Part shown: positions 33,825 to 45,993 of the stretch, one piece after another
How the letters are laid out: the number at the start of each line of letters is the position of its first letter
Position numbering within the stretch: the first letter of the stretch is position 1
NCBI RefSeq assembly: GCF_026914185.1
Contig: NC_070560.1
Span: 5,881,501 to 5,945,500 of the forward strand
Source of the DNA: Puccinia triticina
Taxonomy: Eukaryota; Basidiomycota; Pucciniomycetes; Pucciniales; Pucciniaceae
DNA length: 64,000 nt
Direction: 5' to 3'
The notes under the pieces: model-generated
The model's database searches: none
Told to the model about the DNA's origin: nothing
What the model saw: the letters and a program-made list of their open reading frames with translations, nothing else
Program-made: the position numbers and the translations under genes

Positions 33825-34657
33825 TGTGGAACTCCGACCGGTGCTGGGCCGTCGGCAGTTACTGGAAGGGAAATTGCGCCTTGAGCGCTGCCTTCGCGGT
33901 GGTCCGGGTAGATTGAGGATTCTGGGATTTGAGGTGATAGCGTTTTTGAGATGGGGATTTTATGAGAGACAACGGAAAGTTGATTTCCGTCGGCGGTGGT
34001 TGGTGTTTGAGAATCTGGAGACAAGGAAGCCGGCGAACTCAGCCGGTGGAAGTGATCTAAGAAAGGGATTCGAGAGGATCGGGGCGGGGCTGAGAGGGTG
34101 AACTCAGAAGCTCCGCGAGTATATTGGCAAACAAAGATCAATAAAATTAAGATTTGGGACTCTTCAGTTTTGACGGATGATCTGAGACAAAAAATTATGG
34201 TTCAGACAAAGTCCATGCCACTCCAAAGCCTGAGTTCCGAACTGAACTCAAACCTTGGAGTTGGTGACATGCTACGGACAGGTCATCATACACCGCGCGC
34301 ACACGCGCGCAACAAAAACAAGAGGAGAAAGGAAAAGAAGGAAACAAAACCAACAAAAACAAAACAAACTAAGACAAACAGGAACACAACCAACCCTCCA
34401 CATAACCAATCCTCTCCAACGCGCGCATATAGAAACAAAGAAAAGAATCAGAAGAAAAATAGGAAAAGAAAACAAGGAAAAGACAAGGACACAACAGCCA
34501 AAACAAACCAGCAGAAAAACATGTGGGGTTCTTGATCCTGACACGCCTTGAGGACTAATTGATCTTGACGCTGAGCGTGAGGTCTTGAAGTCTTGCTGAG
34601 CTTGAAGTCCCGCCAGATATCCTGCGCGCCGGCGGCGCCGCGAGTATGGTCACCACA
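33825..34657 (-). repeat. 5' LTR of the gag-only element
   Basis: 833 bp, about five differences from the partner LTR. A diverged solo relative is at 61,175-62,074. Confidence 0.93.
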
Positions 34658-37600
34658 ACAGCCGGGAATGCGGTCGCATCCCTGTCCGCGTCCTCCGACC
34701 CTCAACAAGGGGGGGACGCCAACATAGACTCCGGATGTTCAATGTCGATGACACCAGACCCCTCGTCTCTGGCCGACCTCAAGGTGGACCGTACCCCGGT
34801 CCGACTGGCTGATCACTCTGTCGTCGAGGCCACCCATCGGGGGCTTGCCCATCTCCCCATCGAAGGAAGCAAGCCTGTCAAGACTCTGGTCGTCCCCGCG
34901 CTCCACAAACCTCTACTCTCTGTGGCCGGACTATGCGATGAAGGCCTCACCGTGGTGTTCACCAAGACTTCCTGCGACTTCTATACCGCAAAGGACACCA
35001 AGGTCGACGGATCCCTTGCCGGGCAAGGGTACAGAAGGGGTAATCTCTATTACCTACCTGCAGAGCCTGTGAGCTCCTATTCCTCTTCAATCTCCCCCAC
35101 ACCCTCTTTTGATTGGTCTCTGCTTGGATATCACAACCGTTTCTCCCACATCGGTCTGAAACCTCTTAAACATCTACTAAAACTGAATAACATTACGCCC
35201 TCAGTGATGAACGAAATTGAGGTCCAGAAATGTCCGGTGTGCGTCCAAGCAAAGATGCCTCGGAAAGCCCTCAAGTCACACTCTCTCTATTGCTCAACCT
35301 CACCGGGCCAACTGATCCACTCGGATGTCGGCTCGTACGAGGTAAAGTCCCGCAAGGGATATTCTTATTTTGTTACCTTCATCGATGATTGTTCGAAGTA
35401 TCTTGTCGTCTACCCTATGAAATCAAAATCCGATGTTTTCTTGTGCTTCAAAATTTTCCGCGCCTTCTTTGAAAAAGAAGGAAAACACCAAATCCTAGCG
35501 CTCAGGTCAGACAACAGCGGAGAGTATATCTCCAGTGAATTCTCATTGTACCTCTCCTCATCCGGCATCAAACACGAGCCAGGCCCTCCGCACTCGCCAG
35601 AACTCAACGGAGTGGCCGAAAGAACAAACCGTAGAATCAGCAACTTGGTACGGTCGTCTCTCCTCAGCGCGAAGCTGCCCAAATCCTTCTGGGCAGACGC
35701 TCTGCGACATTTGTTGTTTGCCTACAACTCGTTTCCTTGTCACACTCCTGTTGGTTTTGCATCTCCAAACTCAATTCTTAAAACACCGGACGTGGACCTG
35801 AAAGCCTTGCATCCTTTTGGGTGTGTGGTCTGGTACAAAGTTCCAGAAGCCAACAGGAAGAAGCTAGATCAAAAAGGCCGGTCGTCGATACTACTGTTGT
35901 ATCTGTCGGAAGGGAATGGCTTTCGCCTCTGGGACCTAGAAAAGCGGTCCGTAGTCAAATCCCGTGATGTCATATTTGATGACTCCTGCTTTCCCTATGG
36001 GTCAAAGCTAACTACGTCACCTGGCCCTCTGTGGGTAGAAGTAACGTGGCCCTTGTCCCCGCCCGAGGAAGCACCTTCTCCTCCGCTACCCATTCCCCCC
36101 AATCCGTCCCCCGTCCCTTCACTCCCCAACAGAGACCCCCCTTCCCCGCAAGAACAGGACAACCAGGCGCCTCTTGAAAGTCCCGTCCGGGGTAGGAACC
36201 CTGCCCCCTCGCCAGATCTTCCCCTAGACATTCCGCTCAAACCCAGGTTTGACAGACGACTGACGGCATCCATACACGCGCCGGGTAACAGGGTCCGAAC
36301 ACCCCAGCAAATCGCCTCCAACACTGACTCGGCTCAGTCGGATTCGCCTCTATCTCCCCTCTCCCCAGACGTGACAGTGATCTCTCTCCCCAAACTCAAC
36401 TCACCAGTACCGACTTCGCGCTCCAGGTCTCCTCCCGCTTTGGTCAATTCACCTCCTCCCGCCAGCCCCATCAATAATTCGCCCTCTCCCTTTCGTCCCT
36501 CTCCCCCCTCCCCCCCCCCCGTCGTCGTTCAGGCCGCGAGCGCAAAGCTCCTCAGCGCTACGGTAACTGGGCCAAATCAACCTCCGTCGATGCAGATGTT
36601 GACACCCCGAGAACGTGGAAACAGCTGCTGTAATCCCCCAACAAAGATCGCTGGCTTAAGGCGGCAAACGACGAATTTGCCTCTCTTCTAGGTATGGAAA
36701 CCTGGAAACTAGTCCCGCGGCCCGACAAACAAAAAATTATCAAGTCGAAGTGGGTCTTCAAAGTGAAGCGCCGCACTGATCGTAGCATCCAGAAACTCAA
36801 AGCTCGACTCGTAGCCATGGGCTACTCGCAAATACAAGGCCTCGATTACGACAAGGTCTTCTTGCCCACCCTCCGACTAGAAACACTCAGGCTGATCTTC
36901 AGCCTGCTCGCCAGCAGGAATTGGAAAGGAAGGCAGGTGGATTTCAAGACTGCCTTCCTCAACGGACATCTAGATTCTCCCATATACATGGAACAACCCC
37001 CCGGTTTTGAGGACCCCATCCATCCCGACTGGGTGTGCGAGGTGAGCCACTCCCTGTACGGGCTCAAGCAATCGCCGAGACAATGGAAAATTGAGCTCCA
37101 TAAAGCCCTCTGCGACATAGGGTGGAAAAATTCGACCTACGACCCAACCCTGTACTTCAAGATCGCGGACAACAAGTTGGTGGGCACCCTTACTACACAC
37201 GTTGACGACCTAGCAATAGTTGGTGAAAACTCGACCGTAGACTCAGTAATCGGGGCCCTGGGAAAGAAATTCAAGATCGGGGCCGACGAAGAGCTCCACC
37301 ACTTCCTCTCTCTAAAGATAACCAGGGATAGGTCAAAACGGTTCGTGTATTTGAACCAGTCTCACTACATAGACAAGCTATGCGTCCGTTTCCTCGACGG
37401 TCAGACGTCCTCAGTACCAACTCCCACCGACTCTAGCTTCAAGGACCTCGGGAGGCGTAAACCATCCGACCCGCCGTCGCCGGGGCCGTACCCCCAGCTG
37501 ATCGGATCGCTTCTCTGGGTTTTGCAATGCACAAGACCCTACATAGCTTTCGCCATAAATTGCCTGTCTCAACATCTTCGCGATCCGTCGTCCGATCACT

Positions 37601-38132
37601 GGAAGGCGGGCCTCAGAATTCTCAACTACATCATCTCGACCAGAGACCATGTCTAGGCGGTGGTCTCACCTGCTCCGGTTACTCCGACTCTGACTGGGCG
37701 GAAGACCGGGACAATCCTTGCTCTACGTCGGCCTACACCTACCGCATCAGAGAGGGGGCCATCTGGTGGAAATCTCGCAAACAGGCGACGTTTTCCCTCT
37801 CGAGCACAGAGGCCGAGTACAAGGCCTTGTCAGACTCCTGCAAGGAGGGCCTCTGGCTCAGACACCTACTAACAGAACTCCACCTTCGCCCCGACACGGC
37901 GGTCCCGCTCCACGTTGACAACCAAGGAGCCGAGGCTCTGGCAAAAAATCCGGAGCACCACGCTTGTACCAAGCACATTCACGCAAGGTATCACTTCATA
38001 CGGGAGTGTGTTTGAGACGGCGAAATTTCTCTACTGCACATGTCCACCAGCGACATGCTGGCGGACATGCTCACTAAACCCCTACCCCGCGTAGCTCTGG
38101 AACGGCATCGTGAACTCTTTGGCTTGGTATAA
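34658..38132 (+). pseudogene. copia protease-integrase-RT-RNase H, disrupted
   Basis: The frame opens with the protease DSGCS motif (~34,725). The GAG-pre-integrase/zinc region follows (HNRFSHIGL ... CPVCVQAK), then the integrase core with D, D, E (IHSDVGSY, RSDNSGEY, PELNGVAER), ending at 36,691 in the wrong frame. RT (SKWVFKVKRR, THVDDLAIVG) runs in another frame to 37,656. RNase H (GYSDSDWAED, STEAEYKAL, TKPLPR) runs in a third to 38,132. Lesions: a frameshift at the C-run near 36,495-36,525, TAA at 36,631-36,633, a frameshift near 37,652, and TGA at 38,013-38,015. The RT box is HVDD. Confidence 0.9.
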
Positions 38133-38613
38133 TCTTCCCCGCCTTGTCCCCGTCTATTCTCTTTCTTTCTTTTCCCTCCCTCTTCCTGTAAGCGCTCACT
38201 GACGAGGCGAGGACGAGGACAAGGGGCACGAGGGGGAGTTCTAGAACCTCTGTATCTGCTTTGCAAAGGGTCTAACTCAGGGGAAGTCTTAGTACTTCCC
38301 TCGTAACTACAACAGGAGAGAGAGGAAAGGGAAGGGAGGAATGGAAAAGGGATCTTGCTCACCTAACTCAGGGGAAGTCTTAGTACTTCCCTACTGAGTT
38401 AGGAGGGGGCGGGGGAACTGGGATTAAGAGGGCGCCCGGTCCGGCGTCTGTGACAGGCTGATGATTGTTCCTGTGAGTACGCGGGAGGCGCGGCTCACAC
38501 TTCCACCCATTCCTGTTCATCTACTTCTGTCTCCTTGTTAATCCCGTCCTCACCCCTATTTCTTTCTCTTCTTCCTTTTTTTTCTTCTCATCCATGGTCT
38601 CAGCAAGGGGGGG
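38133..38613 (+). other. copia 3' UTR with hairpin and polypurine tract
   Basis: Two copies of CTAACTCAGGGGAAGTCTTA occur (~38,271 and 38,363). The second forms a near-perfect hairpin, CCTAACTCAGGGGAAGT paired with ACTTCCC..CTGAGTTAGG (to 38,402). CAGCAAGGGGGGG directly precedes the 3' LTR as the polypurine tract. Confidence 0.7.
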
Positions 38614-38951
38614 TGTTGAGTTATACTCAGGTTTTGTCTCTAGTTTATTCCTTTTCTATGCTTCACCCATGTTCCTCTCTTGTCACACACCTTTCACAAG
38701 CTGTAGTTAGTCTACCTGAGGCAGCAGGCGTGGAAGGACCTTTCCTCATCCTTCCACAAACCTTGAACACTGCCACGCACCGTGCCTGCTGTCCTCAGGC
38801 AAGTTTTTCCTCTCTTTCATCTTGTTTTCTCTTTTTCTTTCTTATCTTTTTCCTTCCCTTTTCTGATCAGCAATTCATCCTTCCACGAACCTTGAACACC
38901 GCCACGCACCGTGCCTGCTGTTCTCAGCTCTCTGCCTGCTCTCGCTCATCA
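38614..38951 (+). repeat. 3' LTR of the copia element
   Basis: Same 338-bp length as the 5' LTR with about 12 substitutions. It is followed by the GACCG target duplication. Confidence 0.93.
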
Positions 38952-39062
38952 GACCGGTCATCAAGGTGGTCTGTATGACTCCTCTAGATGACCAGTGGAC
39001 CGGTCATTGAGGTGGTGTGTAGAACTACTCTGGATGACCAGTTGAACTGGTCATCCAGAGCT
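38952..39062. repeat. Right-hand remnant of the GACCGGTCAT minisatellite
   Basis: Units such as GACCGGTCATCAAGGTGG and GATGACCAGTTGAACTGGTC continue the array left of the copia element, confirming that copia inserted into it. Confidence 0.8.
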
Positions 39063-39159
39063 TGTGTACTTGCTAGGTAGTGATGGGAAAATATCATCCG
39101 TAAATAGAGGTCAGGACCTCTATTTCCAAAATGGTGGGAGGTATAAATTTTCCATCATA

Positions 39160-39541
39160 CAGCAAAAGCAAAAAAGCTTGCGGGTGCGGGAGGCCGAAAA
39201 TTGCCTGCTGCATTTCAGCCACACACCTGTACAGCGGAGCTGTACAGGATGTCACATCGCCTCCGGCCCCCGGGCGACTGGTTGAGCTTGATTTGCGTGT
39301 TGGGCCGACTGTTGGGTGGGGCAGATAGTCCTGGCGAAGCGGCCGGTGGGGGTAAAATTGCACCAGGATTCCAATGGTGCAACCCTCAATACCCAAATTT
39401 TGATAGTGAAGGAAATAGCATTTTTCTTCCAATGATATTCCTGTATGCAGCTTGACATATAGGACCTATACAGGCTTGAAAGGCAGTGGCTGAGATTCCA
39501 AAATTGGGCCTGCCGGACCGCAAGCTTTTTCGCTTTTGCTG
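39160..39541. mobile_element. 382-bp MITE with TA target duplication
   Basis: The ends are CAGCAAAAGCAAAAAAGCTT and, inverted, CAGCAAAAGCGAAAAAGCTT, flanked by TA on both sides (39,158-39,159; 39,542-39,543). A TA target site suggests Tc1/mariner. No transposase ORF is present. Confidence 0.7.
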
Positions 39542-39639
39542 TACCAGGTTATGTATTTCACAATATTGCTGGCTGCCCCGAACTCAAAATAAGCAGGTGT
39601 GATACCCCGAGCCCCCCGGTGATGTTGCACAATTTATCA

Positions 39640-40290
39640 ACAAATTTGGGGCGTCTAAAGGGGGCCTTAATTTTTCAAAGCCACAGTCTTGTACAAAGTG
39701 GCCAAAAAGTTCTGAAACAATTGGATATATATCTATCATGATTCAACAAATTATTTGGAATTTTTGGCCTGTGGGAACATGAATTCCAGGTCCCTGTATG
39801 ACTGTACTTGTTTTGTTTCTTAATGGGTGTTTTCAGCACACAACAAAGCTTCATAAAACTCCAAAAAAAAAATCACAGAGGACCATCAGAGGCCTGTCTA
39901 TTGTTTTACATAGAAAAAAAGCTTGAACATGTTGCTTCCTTCACCTGCAGTCCACAAAGTGTTTGGACATGTGCCCACTGTACAGTCACTGGACAGATAC
40001 ATTTGTACCCCTTCTAGAAGGCCAAACCACAAAGTTGAAGTCATGAGGATTCAGGAAAAAGTGTCTAAAATGACTTCAGAAGAATGAATATAACAAAACA
40101 CAAAGTATTTGGAACATCACAAAATTTACAAAATTGCTTGCATTAAATGACAATGTTGGAAAATCTTCACTATCATTCCAAAAAAATAATGAATAATCAC
40201 AATCAATTGATTGAAATGTGAAATAGATGATAATAAATGAAAAAAATGAAGTCCAAAATCCATTCTGAAATTTTATGGGAAGTGAAAACA
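39640..40290 (-). repeat. Family Y repeat, copy 2 (inverted)
   Basis: The reverse complement of this stretch matches 11,110-11,520 and 57,200-57,640 (GGACCTGGAATTCATGTTCC-type text, CACTTTGTGGACTGCAGGTG). Its right part (39,970-40,290) matches the reverse complement of 50,978-51,310 joined to 40,515 and leftward. Confidence 0.65.
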
Positions 40291-41166
40291 CATCAAACAC
40301 TGGTTTTTTGTTGGCTGTAGTGCGGTTTTGCACTTTTTGATGTGTTTTCACTGGAGGACTTCCTGTTGGAATCTGTGGGTCTCCCAGAAGTGATCTGGAC
40401 CCCAAAAAGCTAGATTTCCCTGCAAAAATCTAGACTTTTCAGGTCTATATTGACATCTGCAAGAGTCCCAGATCACACGGGAAGTCCTCCACTTCCCATG
40501 AAATTTCAGAATGCACCAGAGTTTAAGGCGGCTACGCCGTTGCACTTTCAAGGGCCCAGTGCCATTTATCCATCTGTTTATTTTTCATTTAATATTTGGA
40601 TACATTTCAAAGTTCAATTACAAAACAGTTAAAACAAAAACAAGGGATTGTCTCAAAGGGTTAGTTTGATCATAGCATGTCATCATATTGTTTACCTGGA
40701 GAGAAGAGAAGATCAGAAATGGCAGCAATGTTTCATTCTTCTTGGCTAGTACTGCATGTAGTTTTGGAAAGCCTATCCGTGGTAATATGACCCCTTTGGT
40801 GAGAGATGCAACCTCCATCAAGTATCATCAAACATGGATCCCAAATAGCCTTCCTCCACTTGGTCCAATTGCATGTGGGAGAACTGCAGTGAAGTGTTGA
40901 GTGTGGATAGATTTTGTGGAACTGGGAACAGTTTCAGCAGGGGCCAACAGCGGGTGGTGGGTTGTTCAAATTGAAACTTGCAAGTTGTGGGCTGGGTGAG
41001 ATTCAAGGAAAACACCCTGCTCAGCTTGGGACAAGATTGACCCATGATGTGTTCTGAGGCTGTCAGGGGGGGGGGGGGCTGAGATTGTAGATGAGAAGTC
41101 TTGTTTAATAATTGCAAACCAAACACGCGAGAATTCATGAAGACTGGGGTTTCAGGTGAAAACAGT

Positions 41167-42196
41167 TTAACTTTGCGCTAGATTAAGGTTTGTCTCTCCT
41201 GAAAGAGCCGCACAGCCACTGAGCTTCATGCTATCCAAGATAACCAGCGCAATCGCCATCACATCACCTGTTGCAGCTGACAAAGATGAACCAACGGCAG
41301 GCGCGGTGTTTCCCAGGGCAACCCCGCCGATAGTGCCATTACTTCTCCCCAAGATTTGGCACTGAGCAGTCACACAGCAGTAGGGATGAGCCTGAGGCAC
41401 TGACCAAGCCTTGAAATTTCTTGCTCTTGGAGCATTACACTGCGCTTACTCCAAATCGCAGAGAAGTAGAGCCGGTGCCCCCTTATGCTCCGGGGCCGCC
41501 AATGTATCCACCGTTTCTGCTGAGGCAGAAGACCCACCACCGATGGGCGCGGTATCTGCGCTGGGCGAAGTGGTGGAAGCGGAGTCTGAGGCCGACATAG
41601 TCGCCAATACTCCTACTGATTTTGGGAATCACATAAGTGAATACAGACCCTTGATGGACAAGCAAAAAATTGGCAAGCCGCGTTGCCATTGCCTTCCTTT
41701 GTCCATTCAAGTTTGAGGGTGCCCAATTTTGTAAGGGGCATAGTCTTAATTTGTGTCAGTTGATTCCTTGCTATCTCGCCCGAGGGAATGTGAAGAAATT
41801 GCTTACGCAATCGAGCCAGCCTGCAGTAATTGTATTTGAATCAAATGCCTCGGTCTCAAGCAGCCTAAGAAAGAAGTCGCGCAAGAACCAAGAATGAGTG
41901 CTGTTGGACAAATCAAGGGATCTTGACGACTTGACGAGAAGGTCGGGATGGGTTGAGTAGAAATTGGCGGCAGAGGGGAATGGGTCGCGGGCTCGGATTA
42001 CATTGCAGAGGTGGTGGTTGCAGGCGTTCTTAGATTGAAGGCCACAAAGGCCGTTCATATTAGGCGAGGAGACATTGACAAAGAGGGCTGAGGGAGTCGG
42101 CGAGACTCCCAAAGCGCTCGGCTCCCTGCCAGATTGACAATTGCCGTGGCGCTGGCTTGGGTTGGTAGGCTTCAGTGACAGTGGCTGTACCAACAA
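41167..42196 (-). pseudogene. Unrecognised gene fragments in Helitron A
   Basis: Open stretches on the minus strand, in Helitron A's sense direction: 42,196-41,771 (VNVSSPNMNGLCGLQSKNAC, DFFLRLLETEAF) and 41,400-41,167 (GNTAPAVGSSLSAATGDVMA). Between them no clean reading frame continues. Composition is protein-like (GC-rich against AT-rich flanks). I do not recognise the family. Possibly a captured, broken host gene. Confidence 0.35.
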
Positions 42197-42613
42197 TTGG
42201 AATCAGCGCTGCATGAAACATTGCAGCCATCACCTGGCAACATTAACAGTGGCTAATTGTGGCTTTCTGGACCATCCTGGGCCGCAAGGTGATGATGAAG
42301 TGCTCTGCAATCACAAAATCTTCAACATATAAGGGGGCGTCTCCTGCACCAAGGTTTGTGCCTCAGGTGATCCTCCCTCCTCTTGCATTTGCAGAGCACT
42401 GGTCGTGATCCTCCCCCTCCCCGATTACACTTGCAATTGGCTGAGAGTTTTCCAGCCCTAACTTTTGCCCCACGCACTTGCGCCAGGCTGAGCGGGTTAA
42501 CACCGGTCTCTTTTCGCCTGTGGCATTTCACAGGCTGGGAGTTTGTCAAATCCTTTTCTTTTTTTGTATATAAATATAAAGTCAATTATGATTTGTATTG
42601 TTTTATTTATTTA

Positions 42614-45600
42614 CTAGAGGCCAAGGCGGCTGCGCCGCTGCAATCTCCAGGGAGCCACCCCCAAAAAAGCTCCATGGTGTGGAGATAAAAGTTTTTGGCA
42701 TTTTAAGTGGAAAAATAAAGAGATAGTGTCATTTGAACAACACTGAAACCATTAAGTAATCACGCCCCATGTCCAGCTGCACCCCATAACACACATGGCG
42801 GAATGAGCACCCCAAGGCACCCCCAGACAAGCCCTCCGGCTGAGCCCTTTTTCACCCCTTCCCTCAAGCAGTCCCAGCAATCAGATATTGCTGTCACAGC
42901 CACAAACATACCTGGCACCAACCACACAAATAAACCCGCTCCAAAACTGTTGGAGTACATACATGCAGAGCCCCTGGCAATCTAGCCAAGTTTCCCGTGC
43001 AGACCCAACCCACCATCCACTGCCTTGCCATTGGCTTTTCCATCAGCACACCCTTCCCCAACACGCTTGGTCTACCAAGCTTACAACCCAATAAGCGCAA
43101 AGCCCCTCAACTTTGTTTGGTTCACTGGAACCCCCCCCCCCCCTCCCTCCCTCCAACAATGACTCCACAAAACATAATCTGGGTCCCTGGCGTACATGAT
43201 TTGTCAATTTTTTCAAGCAAATGCACCCCCTCGCAATGACCTCAATGATTGATGAAGCCAATTAATCCTACAAAAAAATCAGCTCTTCAACAAAATACTT
43301 CCAAACAACCCTCCTCCCCCCCCCCCCCAACTATACAATTAACAACCACTCATGAGCACAGAAAATGTTGATGTCTCTTTCACACGGTCACAGCAAAACC
43401 AAGTTTGATTCAGCATGACCCAGGGGCTAAGAGATTGACTGGGAAGGGGAGAATAACTATGGAGGATGCCTGATTGTCTTGAATAACCTTTCTGGTTGTG
43501 AACTCGTGAGCTACATTCCTGATGTTAGATAAAACTATTTATGGATGGGGTAGGATTAGATTAACAGTGTAATAAACCTGGTTGATAATGAGGGTGGCAA
43601 CAGAAGTAAGCAGGCATACAAATCAGGGTTTTTTCCGTTGGTGAGAAGGGAAATTTTTGATTCAGAGCGCCTGTCAATTTCTGGGATATCAGGACCTCTC
43701 TGAGATATTACCCAGACAATTGGATTTTTTGGCTCCTTGCACCAATGCAAGATGTGTTGTGCCCAGAAATACTTGCATTGGCTCCTGTACCATCCAATCA
43801 CAGGCTTTACATACAACATCTGATGGAAGAATACATACATAATTGTTCAAGCAAAATGTTTTGGTTCAAGGCCCAATTTCACCCAGGCAATTGAGAGTCA
43901 TGTTGTGTGCTTTTTTGTATTGATTTGGGTTGACATCATGGACACAGCCAAGTGATAATTCTATAAGATTAGTAATCCCACACAGTCCAAATGGTCCTAC
44001 AGTGCAATCCACCCATCATTTTTAACCATTCTGACTCTCCAGGTAACCTCCTCAGTAGAGCTACAAAAAACACAACCAAACTATGAATACATACAGCGGC
44101 ACAGAAGTCAATGCAGGTGTAGGTGCATTTATACCATGTCCATGTAGCTAGATTAAGATAAGGTAAGTAAAAAATGTGCCTTGCGGCAGGGCCCGACCAG
44201 TGCTCCTTGCCCCTCCCCCCCCCCCCCCCCTCCCCCCCCCCCCCCCCTTCAAGAAATAAAATTGGGTTGGAGCTGGCCCCAATTCATTCCAAGCAGAATG
44301 TGTGCCACGCCGGGCCGGGATGGTAGTAATTGATTGATCAGAGAAAGAGGGTGGGTGCCGAGAGGAGCACTTTCTTGAACGCGGCAATCTCCTCACCGCT
44401 AATCAAAAAAAGACAAAGTAATGATATAAGTGTCCCCACCCACGACAGAAGGGGGGAGAAAGAGGAGGAGGAGGGGAGGTAGAGGTCGAGGAGGGAGGCT
44501 GAGAGGCTGGCAACGTCTTCGAACTGACTCTTGGCGCGGGCGGCGGCAAGGGAGGACTTGATCTGAAGCTCCTGCTGCAGCACGACGTTAAGCTTGACGA
44601 GGGAGGCATGAGTGTCGCCACCGGGCTGATTAGGGTCGACAGAGGAAGCGGGGCCGAGGGTTTTGATGTAGAAGGTTGGCGAACAGAGGGCAGTACCGGT
44701 ATCGAGGAGGGGGAGGGTTGGGTGAGGACTGCGTGTCGAGCAGACCTAAGGAACGGAGCAGGCCCATTTGATCGCGCAGGAACAGGCCGGCGGGGGCGGC
44801 GATGCACCAGACAGGCCTCTGCGGCCCCTCCTGTCACCGCCGCCATCAGCGCCACAAGCTTCCTTGTCTGGGCGTCGAAGAGGGATAGGTTGGTGAGTAG
44901 CTTGCGTTGGATGATGAGTAGTTGGAGCCGAAGGCCGGGCGCCGAGGAGGTCTGATTGAGTGGCGAGCTGGGCTGCTTGGCCCACAAAAACCGGGGACAC
45001 GGGTCAGTGTCGTGGAGACTTCAAGGACAAAACCAAGAAGGAGAGAGAGCAACTGATTATGACCTGGCGCCGGCCAAAGCCTCCTGTAACTCTGGCATCG
45101 CACGCTCCATCTCCTCCTGGAGCCTTCTAAGACTGGTGTGGAGCTAAATTGAGGGATGGGGGCGGACAGGTGATGGCCTGATGACGGAGGACAATGGCGA
45201 GACAGCGGCGACAAACGCAGACACCATTGTGGGGCTTTTTTGATTGGATGGCTCCGTTTATCTGGCCCGCCAAGGCCGTCCGACTACAGGCTGTTGCTCC
45301 CATCTGACGCGGATCATCAAAGGGCAGTGTTGTTTTATTGGTGGGGAGGGGGGCGAGAAGCAGACTACGGCGTCGCACAGCCAACAATGTCTGTAGGCTA
45401 AAGATGGTCTGGCAGAACCCTTCCAGTGGACGATGATCTGCTCCTGGGACCGCAGCGGGCTGTGGCTGTAGCCAAAGATGGCGCCCGGGTTGCTGGCGAT
45501 GATGGTCCCAACAAGGTGTGGCTTGGTGGCTTGAGCATGGTTATAGCAACTTGTTGTTGGAATGATTGTGTTGGTTGCTGTTGCACTGGAGAAAATGGCT

Positions 45601-45993
45601 TGCGTTGCCAGGAATTGCATTTGTTCTGCAATGACCGTTGTGAAGAGCAAGGTGAAGGGGTGCGTTTCCGCTTGGGTGAGGTGACAACTGAGCTTGGTGT
45701 TGGCCAGTTGTTTTGACATAAATAGAAGGAAGGACCACAGACAAGTTGATACCCAGGGGTTCTGGTTTTGTCCTGGCCCCTCCCTGCAGGCCCCCTACTT
45801 CGCTTGATTAGGCCCCTGCTTGAGACAACAAAATGCCGACTCTTTTTTGCTTGTTGCACTGTCACAAGCTGGAGAGTCTATCCATGGCACATACTGTGTT
45901 CGGGGATAATCTATTCAACAGTGGCCATCATTTGGCTGCACACCAAAACTTAGATCTTTTTTGCTGTGTTTTTGTGAATTTAATAAACTTGGA
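42614..45993 (-). mobile_element. Helitron B (minus), 3.4 kb
   Basis: The 5' end TCCAAGTTTATTAAATTCAC starts at 45,993. The 3' end has hairpin GCGGCGCAGCCGC then CTTGGCCTCTAG, ending at 42,614. The flanking bases are A (45,994) and T (42,613) on the element strand. Its first ~235 bp match Helitron D (52,222-52,460). It inserted beside the end of palindromic element X inside Helitron A. No Rep/helicase was seen. Confidence 0.85.
44338..45214 (-). pseudogene. Unrecognised gene fragment carried by Helitron B
   Basis: GC-rich, protein-like text on the Helitron's sense strand, spread over all three frames: LRRLQEEMERAMPELQEAL-like text near 45,140, LLTNLSLFDAQTRKLVALM near 44,900, and VVLQQELQIKSSLAAARAKS near 44,570. 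Frames alternate, with stops and Pro/Ser-rich low complexity. I do not recognise the family. The helical text suggests a real but decayed host gene exon set. Confidence 0.4.

Larger units (their letters stand above)
30354..34657 (-). mobile_element. Non-autonomous gag-only LTR retrotransposon (TR-GAG type)
   Basis: Two 833-bp LTRs, at 33,825-34,657 (5', minus orientation) and 30,354-31,186 (3'), begin TGTGGTGACC and end GGAGTTCCACA on the minus strand and differ at about five positions. Between them is one intact gag-protease ORF and no RT, RNase H or integrase. The length is 4.3 kb. Flanks are ACGG (30,350-30,353) and ACAG (34,658-34,661), consistent with a 4-bp target duplication with one change. 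It presumably depends on pol from a related gypsy element. It interrupts copia between gag and protease. Confidence 0.9.
15463..38951 (+). mobile_element. Ty1/copia retrotransposon, degenerate, split by two nested LTR elements
   Basis: Two 338-bp LTRs (15,463-15,800 and 38,614-38,951) are flanked by a perfect GACCG target duplication (15,458-15,462 and 38,952-38,956). The insertion lies in the GACCGGTCAT minisatellite. Domain order gag, zinc knuckle, protease, integrase, RT, RNase H identifies copia. The 23.5-kb span includes a gypsy element (16,964-29,604) and a gag-only LTR element (30,354-34,657); the copia sequence alone is about 5.5 kb. About 12 differences between LTRs and several nonsense or frameshift lesions indicate an old, inactive copy. 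Confidence 0.93.

Noticed and set aside
44403..44987. 194-aa Pro/Ser-rich ORF as an intact gene
   Set aside because: Protein-like text shifts between frames in the same stretch; the long frame is mostly low-complexity Pro/Ser sequence. Treated as a captured gene fragment.
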